Assembly: GCA_023391695.1 (NCBI GenBank)
Contig: JAEWAK010000060.1
Location: 1-64,000 of the forward strand
Reading direction: 5' to 3'
DNA length: 64,000 nt
From: Bacillota bacterium
GTDB taxonomy: Bacteria > Bacillota > Clostridia > Lachnospirales > Lachnospiraceae
In this document: piece after piece, positions 51,984 through 62,400 of the stretch
Layout of the letters: each line of letters begins with the position of its first letter
How positions within the stretch are numbered: the stretch's first letter is position 1
Translations under genes and position numbers: made by a program
Notes under the pieces: model-generated
Told to the model about the DNA's origin: nothing
Database searches by the model: none
Seen by the model: only the letters and a program-made list of their open reading frames with translations

Positions 51984-54299
51984 TTAAGGAATTGTAGCCG
52001 GTTCTGAAAAGTCACCTGATTTTTTGTATTGGCTGGGAGTAATTCCTTCTGTTTTCAGGAAAGCACGGCGGAAAGTCCGGACATTTGTATAGCCCACCAT
52101 CAAGGCCAGGTCTTCCAGATTGATATCCTGCGCTGCCAGAATTATTTTTGCTTTCTGAATTCTCACTGTGTTCATGTAGTCCAGCAAACCTTCTTCGTTT
52201 TCCTCTTTAAACAGTCTGGACATATATTTTGGATTAAGATTTACCGATTCCGCAATGGAAGCGATGCTTAAATTATAATCCATATAATTCTCGTTTACAT
52301 AATTTTTGATGCTGTTTGATAAGCTCTGTATTCTTTCATCATACTTCTCCTGCGGTATTCCGCAGATTGCCTTAATAACATTTAAGAAAGCTTTTTTCAG
52401 TGACTGAGTATTGGTACAAAGTGTGATATTATCCAATAGGGTATACAAATTTTTCCTGCTGATATTAGCTGCAGAAGCATGTCTTGGTGCATGAATGATG
52501 GTATCAACCAGATGGTAAATGTAATATTTACGGATGGAGAAGCCAATATCTACTTCTTTCATAAATTCTTCAAATATGGTATCCGTCAGCTGGGAAGCCT
52601 TGCGGTAATTGCCTAAAAATATGGCATCACAGAGAAGTTTTTCATAATTCATCTTAATTCTGTCCATATGATGATGTGGTTCTGTTATATCCTTAACCAG
52701 CACAATCCCATCTTCATGAATCACGGAATTATATTCGTGGGCATTTAAGATGTCCTCATAACAGGAATTGATATATTTAAAATCATAGCAGATTTCTCCA
52801 ATGGTAATATAAAAGGATAAGTCCAGCTTTTCCTTTAAAAAGATATACATTTGCTTTAATTTATCAGGGCATAGACTTTCCCAGTGATGGGAACTTTCTC
52901 CGTCCAGAACAAACAAAAATAGAATCAATTCTCCATCTGTTAACTGATAATACGGATATCTGTTTTCTGTCAATTCTGTAAAGATATTATTCAGAACAAA
53001 GAGGATGAAATTATTATAAACCATAACATCATTATCAAAGTACTGAATATCCTCATTTGTATAACTGTGATAAAAGGAAACCAGAGCAAACTGCTTATCT
53101 TCAAAATCCAATTGAAAATATTCCATGGAGTCTTCATCGGTTAAATGGCTGTTCATGTCTTTCAGCCTGGATAGCAGATAGATTTCCCTGGACCGTTCCA
53201 ATTGCCTGGTAAGGCTGTTTTTCATGAAAGAGTTTTCTTTATACAAATCTACACAAGCATCGCGGATCAGCTCAAACTCATTTTTGGCACCTGTTTTTTC
53301 CTGGCAGGAGATTAAGTCCACAACATTTCTTACCGGCTTATAGTTACGTTTTAGGAGGCAATAAATTGAAATTCCACCCAGAAACAGAGCGATGATAATG
53401 CTGCTTAAGCTTATAACACGGATATAGTCAGCTTTCTTCCAAAAGTCACGGGTGGGTGTCAGAACAGCATAGTACCAGTTCACTTTATTGGATTTCACAT
53501 AAGAAAGAATGAATTCTTTCTTATCGGTATGTATGGTTTTTATTCCTTTGGTGCCGGTTAAGGCAAGGTGTTCCGGCAGAAGAACATGATCCGGATTTAT
53601 TGGTGTACCATTTTCATGCAGAATCAAAAATTCTCCTGTTGATACATCAGAAATTTCTTTCAGTTTACTGTAGGGAATGGATACAAACACATTGGCTTCT
53701 ACATTGGAATTTGCCAAAAGAGGAACTGATCTGGCAAATACGATGGAAGCTTTCCCGAAATTCCGGTAGCTCATATAGGAAGAAATAAAGTAAGTACTCC
53801 GGTATGGTCTGCTAAGTTCCTCCATCCATTCCTTTTTTTGGATAGAAGCTCCTTTTAGTGCCAGACTGTCATAGATATAGGAAATACGATTAGCAGTCGC
53901 GGAGTGAATCAGGTAGCTCTCATCCGGCATATAAACTGTTACATCAATATTCGGATTGGCCTGATAATGCACGGACAGGCGGTCGACACAAGACCGCAAC
54001 TCATAATTGAATTCTGCATTATTGCTCTGTAATTGGAACAGTTTCAAGAAATGATCGTTAAAGACGATAGAAGTACTGGAGCTGTCCAAAGTATTTAATA
54101 TTCCGTCGATGTTGTATTGGATATTATTCAGTAACTTTTCGTTAGAACGGTTGATTTCATCAACAATAGCGGAATTTGTGTAGATATATTGAAACAGGGA
54201 AGTAAAAAGGGGAATTAATAAAATCAATATATAAGAGATAAGCCATGTAGTGGTAACACTTTTGCTGACTTTGTATTTTTTTATGTGAAATTTTAACAT
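51984..54299 (-). CDS. AraC-type transcriptional regulator with membrane-bound sensor domain
   Basis: A 771-residue one-component regulator. Two membrane helices (about 17-40 and 280-305) enclose an outer sensor (Cache-like). A cytoplasmic middle region follows, and the C-terminus (about 670-765) is an AraC DNA-binding domain (LSIASIAESVNLNPKYMSRL, then INLEDLALMVGYTNVRTFRR). GGGGAGG, 5 bases before Met at 54299, favours this start over the longer frame from 54365. It is divergent from an SBP-permease-permease operon, whose expression it presumably controls in response to an extracellular glycan. This class senses oligosaccharides in many Firmicutes. Confidence 0.9.
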   Translation of the reverse strand: MLKFHIKKYKVSKSVTTTWLISYILILLIPLFTSLFQYIYTNSAIVDEINRSNEKLLNNIQYNIDGILNTLDSSSTSIVFNDHFLKLFQLQSNNAEFNYELRSCVDRLSVHYQANPNIDVTVYMPDESYLIHSATANRISYIYDSLALKGASIQKKEWMEELSRPYRSTYFISSYMSYRNFGKASIVFARSVPLLANSNVEANVFVSIPYSKLKEISDVSTGEFLILHENGTPINPDHVLLPEHLALTGTKGIKTIHTDKKEFILSYVKSNKVNWYYAVLTPTRDFWKKADYIRVISLSSIIIALFLGGISIYCLLKRNYKPVRNVVDLISCQEKTGAKNEFELIRDACVDLYKENSFMKNSLTRQLERSREIYLLSRLKDMNSHLTDEDSMEYFQLDFEDKQFALVSFYHSYTNEDIQYFDNDVMVYNNFILFVLNNIFTELTENRYPYYQLTDGELILFLFVLDGESSHHWESLCPDKLKQMYIFLKEKLDLSFYITIGEICYDFKYINSCYEDILNAHEYNSVIHEDGIVLVKDITEPHHHMDRIKMNYEKLLCDAIFLGNYRKASQLTDTIFEEFMKEVDIGFSIRKYYIYHLVDTIIHAPRHASAANISRKNLYTLLDNITLCTNTQSLKKAFLNVIKAICGIPQEKYDERIQSLSNSIKNYVNENYMDYNLSIASIAESVNLNPKYMSRLFKEENEEGLLDYMNTVRIQKAKIILAAQDINLEDLALMVGYTNVRTFRRAFLKTEGITPSQYKKSGDFSEPATIP

Positions 54300-54607
54300 G
54301 GCATACCTCCCCAAAATGGCAACAATAATATGTGCGGTATAATATAGATACTTTAATAATACCATATTTATTATAAAAATTTCAGTGCTTTATAGGACAA
54401 TAGAACAAAAATTACAGGACAAAAAAGCATAAATTATGAAAAAGTACCTGTTTGGTCCGTCAATATGCCATTTATGTACTTTGCAATGAAAAAAGAATCT
54501 GATACTGTAATAATAGACTTTTGCAAAAAAATCCGGATAATGTTTTGCATGAGCCTCCATATTGATTCTCATCAGATGGAAAAAGTATTTGGAGAGAGGT
54601 AGCTTAA
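54300..54607. other. divergent intergenic region, araC-type regulator / sugar ABC operon
   Basis: A/T-rich region that must hold both promoters. A possible rightward -35 (TTGCAA near 54480) precedes several TA-rich -10 candidates near 54500-54515, but none is convincing. No hairpin or clear operator was seen. Confidence 0.3.
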
Positions 54608-56272
54608 ATGAAAAAAAAGAGAAACTGGAACAAATTAACGGCATTCTTCTTATCACTGTCCATGGTGGTTATTTCATTGGCAGCCTGTGGGGGAAAAGAA
54701 CAGGCGGCAGAAACAACCAGTAATTCCAGGGAAGGAACTTCCAAGACGGAAAGCAGCACAGGGGAGAACGGAGATAAGGGGTTGGCAATCACCTATCCGC
54801 TTAAGACGGATGAGACATTAAAAATTGCTATTTTCTACGAGAGTCCGTGGGCAGCAACTTATGATAACTTTGCGGATACACCTTATGCTAAGGCACTTCA
54901 GGAACGGACAGGAGTCAGGATTGAATATCAAACCATGGCAGATGACAGTGCTATGAATCTGCTCTTCGCATCCGGTGAATTACCTGATATCATACAATTT
55001 AATGCCGGTTCCTATTCCGGTGGCTCACAAAAGGCAATACAGGACGGAATTATCTATCCGCTTAATGATATAATTGAAGCAAATGCGCCGGATATGTTAG
55101 CTGTACTGCAGAGCGATGCCGATTATTTAAAAAGCAGCATGACTGCCAATGGAGATTATATTGGGTTTCCTTTTATTAGAGGGGATAAAATTCTGCGTAC
55201 CTCCATCGGCCTGATGATTCGTGACGACTGGTGCAGGGAATTAGGGATAGAAATTCCTGAAACAGTCGATGACTTCTATGAGATGTTAAAACTTTTTAAG
55301 GAAGAGAAAGGAGCAAGCGTTCCCTTATCCACGACAATGGATAGATTTAACCAGATGGTGAATTTAGGGTTGATTACTTCCGGCTTTGGTTTGCCAAAGG
55401 CCAGCTCTTATCAGAAAGATGGCAAAGTATATTTTGGCTTTGCGCAGCCGGAATATAAGCAGGTTCTGGAATATTTAAATAAACTTTATACAGAAGGCCT
55501 GTTGGACCAGAACTTTTCAACCCTGGACTCCAATACGGCCAATGCCAATATCATGAATGGGCAGTCGGGTGTTACAGTCGGTGCTTTAAGCGGTGGACTT
55601 GGGAATTACCTGCGTACAATGGAGGGAAAAGGGGAATACAGCCTGGCAGGTATTCGTTCCTTAGTGGCAAACAAAGGTGATAAGCCAATGTGCGGACATG
55701 TAGATAACGCGGTTATGGGTATTTTCGGAATAATTACTCCAAACTGTAAGAACAAAGAACTGGCGGCACAATTTTTGAATTATTCTTATACAGAGGAAGG
55801 AAAATTGTTTCATAATTTTGGAATAGAAGGGGAGAGCTATACCATGGTTGATAATAAGCCGGTGTATACCGAGTTGATAACACACAACCCTGATGGTCTT
55901 ACCATGCAGCAGGCGTTATCGGCTTATACCCGTTCCTGGAATGTCGGCTGGTTCGTTCAGGATCCGGAATACATAAGGCAGTATGCAGCCCTGCCACAGC
56001 AGCAGGCAGCATTGAAGAATTGGACCGATAACGATGCCTCCAGTTATCTTATTCCTCCGGTAACGATCAATAATGATGATGCTTCCGAGTATACCACAAT
56101 TCTTAGTGATATTAACACTTATAAGGATGAGATGACTGTTAAATATGTTATGGGAGTGGAGCCCTTGTCCAGCTTTGAATCGAAATATATAAAGACTCTA
56201 AAGAGCATGGGGATAGACAGAGCGGCGGAGATACAGCAGAATGCCATGGAAGAATATAACTCCAGAAAATAA
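54608..56272 (+). CDS. extracellular solute-binding lipoprotein, LplA-like
   Basis: A 554-residue lipoprotein with lipobox VISLAACGG and a Ser/Thr/Glu linker; the mature domain begins LKIAIFYESPWAATYDN. Its larger size (about 550 rather than 430) and linked permeases match the LplA/YtcQ group that binds complex polysaccharide fragments. GAGAGG precedes the ATG. It is followed by two permeases and no ATPase. Confidence 0.9.
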   Translation: MKKKRNWNKLTAFFLSLSMVVISLAACGGKEQAAETTSNSREGTSKTESSTGENGDKGLAITYPLKTDETLKIAIFYESPWAATYDNFADTPYAKALQERTGVRIEYQTMADDSAMNLLFASGELPDIIQFNAGSYSGGSQKAIQDGIIYPLNDIIEANAPDMLAVLQSDADYLKSSMTANGDYIGFPFIRGDKILRTSIGLMIRDDWCRELGIEIPETVDDFYEMLKLFKEEKGASVPLSTTMDRFNQMVNLGLITSGFGLPKASSYQKDGKVYFGFAQPEYKQVLEYLNKLYTEGLLDQNFSTLDSNTANANIMNGQSGVTVGALSGGLGNYLRTMEGKGEYSLAGIRSLVANKGDKPMCGHVDNAVMGIFGIITPNCKNKELAAQFLNYSYTEEGKLFHNFGIEGESYTMVDNKPVYTELITHNPDGLTMQQALSAYTRSWNVGWFVQDPEYIRQYAALPQQQAALKNWTDNDASSYLIPPVTINNDDASEYTTILSDINTYKDEMTVKYVMGVEPLSSFESKYIKTLKSMGIDRAAEIQQNAMEEYNSRK

Positions 56273-56289
56273 AGCTGTAATATTTTAAT

Positions 56290-56310
56290 GGGGAAGGAAC
56301 CTCCTTCCCC
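56290..56310 (+). other. 9-bp hairpin between binding-protein and permease genes
   Basis: GGGGAAGGA (56290-56298), loop ACC, TCCTTCCCC (56302-56310). No T-run; likely an mRNA processing or stability hairpin that favours high binding-protein expression. Confidence 0.7.
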
Positions 56311-56318
56311 TGGAAAGG

Positions 56319-57269
56319 ATGAGCTTTTTGAAACTTAAAACAGACAAAAACAGCTTTTTTACAAAAGCCGGAAAAGACATAAGGAAAAATTACGGAGCTT
56401 ATCTGCTGATACTTCCTGTCATTATTTTTTATATTATATTTTCCTACAAACCCATGTATGGGGCGCTTATTGCTTTTAAGGAATATTCTCCTGGAAAGGG
56501 AATCATAGGGAGCAGTTTTGCAGCTGATTTTGGATTTAAGCATTTTATTGATTTTTTTCATTCCTATTATTTTGGTCGTATCCTGAAGAACACAGTAGTA
56601 ATCAGTTTGACTTCCCTGATTTTCTCTTTTCCGGCGCCAATTATTCTGGCCTTATTGTTAAATGAAGTTAAGAATAAATCTTTCAAGAAAGCAGTTCAGA
56701 CAATTTCCTATATGCCCCACTTTATTTCTTTGGTTGTAGTCTGCAGCTTAATTAAATTATTTACCTCCGACACGGGAATTGTTACCTATATTGCCGCCCT
56801 GTTTGGATATCATTCCGGTTCCATGCTTTCACAGCCGAACTTATTTGTACCTGTTTATGTGATTTCTGGAATCTGGCAGCATCTGGGATGGGATTCTATT
56901 ATTTATCTGGCGGCTTTATCCGGTATTGATCAGTCTCTGTACGAAGCAGCTAAAATTGACGGGGCTAACCGCTTTAAGCAAATGCTGCATATTACCCTGC
57001 CCGGCATCTCAAGTACCATCATTATCCTTTTTATTCTGGCAATCGGCGGAATTATGAATGTCGGTTACGAAAAGATTATCTTATTATATAACCCAGGCAT
57101 CTATGATACCGCAGATGTAATATCCAGCTTTGTTTACCGCAAGGGCTTGCTGGAAAGCAACTGGAGCTACAGTGCGGCGGTTGGCTTATTCAATTCGGTA
57201 ATTAACTTTATCCTGGTAGTGGTATTTAATAAACTAAGCCGCAAGGTCAGTGAGGTCAGCTTATGGTAA
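56319..57269 (+). CDS. ABC transporter permease, LplB-like
   Basis: A 316-residue permease. The N-terminal segment YLLILPVIIFYIIFSYKPMY then GALIAFKEY, and EAA motif YEAAKIDGANRFKQMLHITL, are typical of LplB. The first ATG directly abuts GGAAAGG, an unusable spacing; TTG three codons later (56328) fits better, so the true start may be 3 residues shorter. The 3' end overlaps the next longest frame, but the likely next start is 14 bases downstream of the stop. Confidence 0.88.
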   Translation: MSFLKLKTDKNSFFTKAGKDIRKNYGAYLLILPVIIFYIIFSYKPMYGALIAFKEYSPGKGIIGSSFAADFGFKHFIDFFHSYYFGRILKNTVVISLTSLIFSFPAPIILALLLNEVKNKSFKKAVQTISYMPHFISLVVVCSLIKLFTSDTGIVTYIAALFGYHSGSMLSQPNLFVPVYVISGIWQHLGWDSIIYLAALSGIDQSLYEAAKIDGANRFKQMLHITLPGISSTIIILFILAIGGIMNVGYEKIILLYNPGIYDTADVISSFVYRKGLLESNWSYSAAVGLFNSVINFILVVVFNKLSRKVSEVSLW

Positions 57270-57283
57270 GAGGAGGCAATGGC

Positions 57284-58213
57284 ATGAAACAGCATCGATC
57301 TGCGGCATATGTAAAATCCGGTGATTTACGGCAGAAAAAATTTCTGACCGGTTCCCGAATCTTTCATTTTTTCAACTACATTTTTTTAACGTTTATTGTT
57401 ATCATTACCTTATATCCCATGTATTTTGTCATCGTAGCTTCCATCAGTGATCCGGATGAGCTTCAAAGACACGCCGGTCTGCTGCTCGCACCTCTGGGAA
57501 AAGTAACCTTATCCGCTTATAAGCTGGTATTTCAAAATGCCATGATAGGCAGAGGGTATCTGAATACGATCTTTATCCTGGTTGTCGGCGTTTCTATCAA
57601 TTTAATTATGACAATTGCAGGAGCTTACTTTCTGTCCCTGAAAAATGTTATGTTTAAGAAAAATATTATGGTTTTTATTATTTTTACTATGTATTTCAGC
57701 GGAGGAATGATACCGAATTACCTGAATATCAGGGATCTGCATCTACTGGATTCTATCTGGTCTCTGATTATTCCCGGAGCGATCAGTACAACAAATATGA
57801 TTATTATGAGAACAGCTTTTGTATCGGTTCCGGACAGCCTGCTGGAAGCTGCTAAAATAGACGGTGCAAATCATTTGCAGATTCTGTCCAAAATCATGCT
57901 TCCCTTAGTAAAGGCAACCCTTGCCGTTATGGTACTCTATTACGGTGTGGGGCACTGGAATTCCTGGTTTTCCGCATCCATTTATCTGCGTACACCTTCC
58001 AAATTCCCCCTGCAACTGGTGCTTCGTAATATTCTCCTTGCCAATCAGTCTGCTACGATGACAGGAGGGGTAAGTATGGATGAAATGGCCAACCTGGCAG
58101 AGTTGATAAAATATGCACTGATTATTGTTTCTACTGTGCCCATACTGATTATTTATCCTTTTCTTCAGAAGTTCTTTACCAAGGGTGTTATGATTGGCGC
58201 CGTGAAGGAATAA
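57284..58213 (+). CDS. ABC transporter permease, LplC-like
   Basis: A 309-residue permease. Signature TLYPMYFVIVASISDPDEL near the N-terminus and EAA motif LEAAKIDGANHLQILSKIML. AGGAGG, 7 bases before 57284, favours this start over an overlapping upstream start at 57263. With the preceding two genes it forms the membrane and capture parts of an oligosaccharide importer; the ATPase is elsewhere. Confidence 0.88.
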   Translation: MKQHRSAAYVKSGDLRQKKFLTGSRIFHFFNYIFLTFIVIITLYPMYFVIVASISDPDELQRHAGLLLAPLGKVTLSAYKLVFQNAMIGRGYLNTIFILVVGVSINLIMTIAGAYFLSLKNVMFKKNIMVFIIFTMYFSGGMIPNYLNIRDLHLLDSIWSLIIPGAISTTNMIIMRTAFVSVPDSLLEAAKIDGANHLQILSKIMLPLVKATLAVMVLYYGVGHWNSWFSASIYLRTPSKFPLQLVLRNILLANQSATMTGGVSMDEMANLAELIKYALIIVSTVPILIIYPFLQKFFTKGVMIGAVKE

Positions 58214-58229
58214 ATGTGAATTAAATAAT

Positions 58230-58297
58230 AGGGTAAGTGGGGGGATTCCTATACCCCCGAATAAATTTCTTCAGGAGGAAAGCAGGAACAAAATACA
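58230..58297 (+). other. relic of the UvrA-like gene leader and start
   Basis: Aligns along its length with 48122-48189: GGTAAG, then TATACCCC(C)GAATAAATTT, then CAGGAGG, AAGCA, GGAACAA and AATACA. The start codon is missing (GCAGGAACA against GCATGGAACA) and no coding homology follows. It appears to be a truncated copy of the uvrA-like 5' region inserted downstream of the lplC-like gene. Confidence 0.6.
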
Positions 58298-58300
58298 ATC

Positions 58301-58421
58301 CCTCCTTGAGCTGATTTGGCCCGGCCCGAAGAGACAAGAGTTTGGACTGGGCCGCAATAAGATTCCTGTGTCTTGGAGCAGAACAAAATACAAAAAATTC
58401 GTAAATGGATTGACGCTTTAT
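58301..58421. repeat. intergenic element, copy B (homologous to 51784-51901)
   Basis: Same orientation and about the same length as copy A, beginning near CCTCCTTGAGCT and ending at CGCTTTAT. It directly follows the leader relic. No supported ORF. Function unknown. Confidence 0.65.
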
Positions 58422-58450
58422 TACTTGACGTTAGAATAAAATAATATGAA

Positions 58451-58509
58451 TTGACTGTAAATTATATTTATGATACAATATGAATGAATAAAACGATATT
58501 CATTCATAT
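58451..58509 (+). promoter_or_regulatory. promoter with overlapping 13-bp inverted-repeat operator
   Basis: TTGACT (58451-58456), 17 bases, TACAAT (58474-58479). ATATGAATGAATA (58478-58490) and its exact complement (58497-58509) flank six bases and cover the -10/+1 region. A TetR-type repressor is expected, but none is adjacent. Confidence 0.8.
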
Positions 58510-58550
58510 AAATTTATGGATGTAATTTAAATTGTGAGGCGAAGACATCA

Positions 58551-59324
58551 ATGAAAAAAATTACTGTTTTTATAGGAAGCGCACGCAAAAAAGCAACCTA
58601 TCAGGCAATTCAGGAATTTGAAAAAAACATGAAACAATATGGTAATGTTAGTTTTGAGTATGTTTTCTTAAGTGAGTATAACCTGAAGTTTTGTCAAGGC
58701 TGTAAGCTATGCTTTAATAAGGGGGAAGAGTATTGTCCTTTAAAAGATGATAGGGATGTATTGATTGAGAAGATAGAAAATTCGGACGGCGTTATTTTTG
58801 CCACCCCCAATTATGCATTTCAGGTTTCAGCACAGATGAAGAACTTATTAGACAGGTTAGCTTTTATACTTCACAGGCCAAGATTCTTTGGCAAAACTTT
58901 TACTGCAATTGTTACACAGGGTGTTTTTGGCGGAGATGATATTGTCAAATATCTGCAAAGCATGGGAGCGAACTTGGGATTTAATGTGACTAAGGGGTGT
59001 TGTGTAACAACATTGGAACCAATGACTGAACTTCAGAATAAAAAATCAAAACAGAAAATCAAAAAATCTTCCAAAAAATTTTATAAAGGACTTGTTTGTT
59101 CGGCATTACCATTACCTTCATTTTTCAGACTGATGTTATTCCGTCTGGCACGAACGAGCTTTCAGACTGTGAACGTGAGGTATTTTGATTATTACTATTA
59201 TAAAGAGAAAGGCTGGTTTGAGTCTGATTATTATTATGCTGCAAACTTAGGACCAATAAAAAAGTTTGCGGGATGCCTTTTTGATTTTTTAGGGCGAAAT
59301 TTTATAAATCTGACAGGAAAGTAA
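58551..59324 (+). CDS. NADPH-dependent FMN reductase / iron-sulfur flavoprotein-like oxidoreductase
   Basis: A 257-residue flavodoxin-fold protein. N-terminus ITVFIGSARKKATYQAI, Cys cluster FCQGCKLCFNKGEEYCPLKD (possible Fe-S site) and FATPNYAFQVSAQMKNLLDR are typical of the NAD(P)H-dependent oxidoreductase/ISF group. The C-terminal about 90 residues (Lys- and Tyr-rich) extend beyond the usual domain. The only ribosome-site candidate is a weak GAGGCGAAG, 9 bases upstream. It stands alone between its own operator-promoter and a terminator, suggesting induction by a toxic quinone or nitro compound. Confidence 0.82.
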   Translation: MKKITVFIGSARKKATYQAIQEFEKNMKQYGNVSFEYVFLSEYNLKFCQGCKLCFNKGEEYCPLKDDRDVLIEKIENSDGVIFATPNYAFQVSAQMKNLLDRLAFILHRPRFFGKTFTAIVTQGVFGGDDIVKYLQSMGANLGFNVTKGCCVTTLEPMTELQNKKSKQKIKKSSKKFYKGLVCSALPLPSFFRLMLFRLARTSFQTVNVRYFDYYYYKEKGWFESDYYYAANLGPIKKFAGCLFDFLGRNFINLTGK

Positions 59325-59334
59325 TAAGAAACAT

Positions 59335-59370
59335 AAAAAATGGTACAATATAATATTGTGCTATTTTTTT
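59335..59370 (+). terminator. terminator after the flavin reductase gene
   Basis: AATGGTACAATA pairs with TATTGTGCTATT (two imperfect pairs), followed by TTTTTTT. Confidence 0.8.
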
Positions 59371-59446
59371 ATGGAAAAACAACCATACTATCTGTGATAA
59401 GATGCCATCTTGTCTGAAGAATTTCTTAAATAAGGAGGAGCTTCAA

Positions 59447-62400
59447 TTGCTGATCTTGTTGGAAGGAATTAATTTTTATATAAATTCACCGTTTCTGCTG
59501 GTTATTTTATTGATACTGATTGCATTGATCTGTTTGGCTCTATTAATGCTGTATTATCGGTACAACCATTTTGGTAAGAAAGTGCATTTCCCGATCTGTT
59601 CACCGGGAGAAGGAGATAAACCGGGGCCGAGCGAATGGGAGAAACAGATGCTTGATCTGGCAGAAAGCCACAGTCAGGTCAGACTGATCGGATACAGCTT
59701 TGTTCTCAATGACTATAATCAGGTCGCCTATAAAAAACTGAATAAAATCAGGGACGGCATTTCTGCCCTGTCCACTGATATCATTTCCCTGATTCCGGCA
59801 GCACGCTGGCTCTTTGACAATTTCCAGATGATGTACCGGGAAATTAAAAAAGTGCGTACCTCGGGAACGAGTTATGCCGTATTACCCATCCTGAAGGTAA
59901 AGGAATACCGTAACTTTCCACGTATCTATGTTGTGGCTAAGAAGATGGTGGCCCTTTCCTGCGGACACTTAAGTGAAGAAAATATTTCCGTGATGTTAAC
60001 GGCTTATCAGCAGAAGATACCCCTTACGGACAAGGAAATCTGGGTTCTGCCGGAAATGCTGGGGTTTTGCCTTCTTGAAGAAATCATTGTAATTGCGGAT
60101 GAGATTCTTCATATAATTGATGTGAAGTCGAAAGCGGATAAATTCTTAAAGGAAAAGTTTAACGATAAGCAGGGTACAGCTGATATATCGGCACTCCTTT
60201 GCGAAATAGAAGATAATTTGAGGCTGAATTATTCGTTCCATGCCCATGTAATATACCTGCTTAAAAATATGTCCTTTGATGAGGCTTCCATTCAAAGATA
60301 CCTGGAATATCATTTTGCTTCTCTGGAAAGACAGGTGAAAGCCTCCGACATATTCCTGGAGGAAGGAAAGATTGAATCCTTTCTTGAGACAAATATCCGG
60401 GCTTTCATTGTCAGCCTGAGGGATATCGATGAAGTGGATGAGGAAAAATTCTTTGAGGAATTTTCCTGTCTGGAGCAGATTTTGTCACAGGATCCGGATG
60501 GTGTCTATTCAAAGATGGATCTGGAAGCCAGGGGAATGTACCGAGGAGTTATCGTTAAATTATCCCTCCGTTATCAGCTGATGGAGGAAAAGATAGCAAA
60601 GGACTGCCTGGAACTGGCAATTCAGGGAAGGGAGGATCTGCATTGTTCTCATCATGTGGGAGCCTATCTTTTGGGTAAGGGTTATCCGATTCTGAAAGCA
60701 AAGGTATTAGGGAAACCGATCCCCCAAAGCATTAAGGAAAAGAAGAACGTAAAGGGCTTCCTTTATTTCCTCACCCTGTTCCTCATTATTTTGGGACTGA
60801 GTGCCTGTCTGCTTTACGCATTCCGGACTCTTGGCGGTGTACAGGATACCGGCCGGCATGTAATTACCCTTCTGGTGGTGATGCCGCTGTTGATGGGTAT
60901 ATCCATAGAGATTACAAATTTTATATTTACAAGAAGAATTATGGTTAAGAAGATTCCTTCCCTGAATTATTTGAAGGAAATACCGGAGGAAGCCAGAACC
61001 TTTGTGGCCATGCCGGTTATTGTCTCCTCGAAGGAGCAGGGTCTGGAGTATATGAACCGTCTTCAGAAGCATTATTTGGCAAACCGGCAGCCGAATCTTT
61101 ACTTTGCATTGCTGCTTGATTTTGAGGATTCTAAAGAACAGTTTATGCTAAAGGACGAGGTGATAGAGAGTGCCCTTGCCGCTCGCATGAATGAACTGAA
61201 TGAACTCTATCCGTCGGAGCACCAGCGTTTTTCCCTGTTCTTCCGTTGCCGCAAATGGAATAAGGCGGAGAACTGTTATATGGGCTGGGAGCGCAAGAGA
61301 GGAAAGCTGGAAGAGTTTAATAACCTCTTAAATGGTGCAGGAAAGGAGAATACTACCTTTTCCTCCGTTTATTGCGAAGAAGAACTTCTTACCACCTTCC
61401 GGTATGTGATTACGCTGGATGCGGATACGAATCTGATCCGTGACAATGCCGCAAAGCTGGTCGGACTGATCGATCATCCTTTAAATAAACCGATTCTGGA
61501 TTCCGCAGGCAGGGAGGTGAAGGAGGGCTATGTCATCATTCAGCCCTCGGTCAGAAATCATATCGTAGATAAGAACGGCAGCAGGTTTACGAAAATCTTC
61601 GGAGGAGAATCGGGCCTTGCCCATTACGGAGCCGTGATATCCGATATCTACCAGGATATCTTTGGCGAAGGTATCTATACCGGGAAGGGTATCTATGATA
61701 TTAAAGCCTTCCATAAGGTGCTTCATAATAAGATACCGGAAAACCGGATACTCAGTCATGACCTTTTTGAAAGCTGCTATGCACGAACGGCTTTTTCCAG
61801 CACTGCCAAAATTATGGACAGTTTTCCAAACAGCGTTTTATCCTTTACCAAAAGGGAACACAGATGGCTGCGTGGGGACTGGCAGCTGCTGCCCTGGCTG
61901 TTTATAAAGAAGACTCTGGACGGGAGAAGCCTGTGCGCCCTGTCAAAATGGAAAATCTTTGATAACTTAAGACGAAGCCTGGTTCCTTTGAGCAAGACTC
62001 TGTTTATTCTGCTGAATCTGGCGTGGATGCCAAAAGCGTATTACCTTTGGTTACCCTTGGTTTTCTTTAATGATGTATTTAACCTGGTTATTTTGTTACT
62101 TGCAGTGATTACCCAGAAGCTGGTCCGGCCGAAACTTGTCTTTGTTTATAAAGGCTTCTTAAAGGAACTTGCGACGATGTTTGAAAGGGCATTCCTGGAG
62201 TTTACAATCACTCCTTACAGGGCTTTCATCGCCTCGGACGCAATTGTCAGAACCCTGTACCGGATCTTTATCAGCAAAAAAAATCTGCTTCGCTGGAACA
62301 CGGCGGAAGCAGTGGATGCCTCCATTATCAATACCAGAAAAGGATATTTTCTTACCATGTGGAGCTCCCTTCTTCCGGCAGTAGTACTTGTGGCAATTTT

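Noticed and set aside
60707..61072. 121-codon minus-strand ORF
   Set aside because: Antisense to the open NdvB-like frame.
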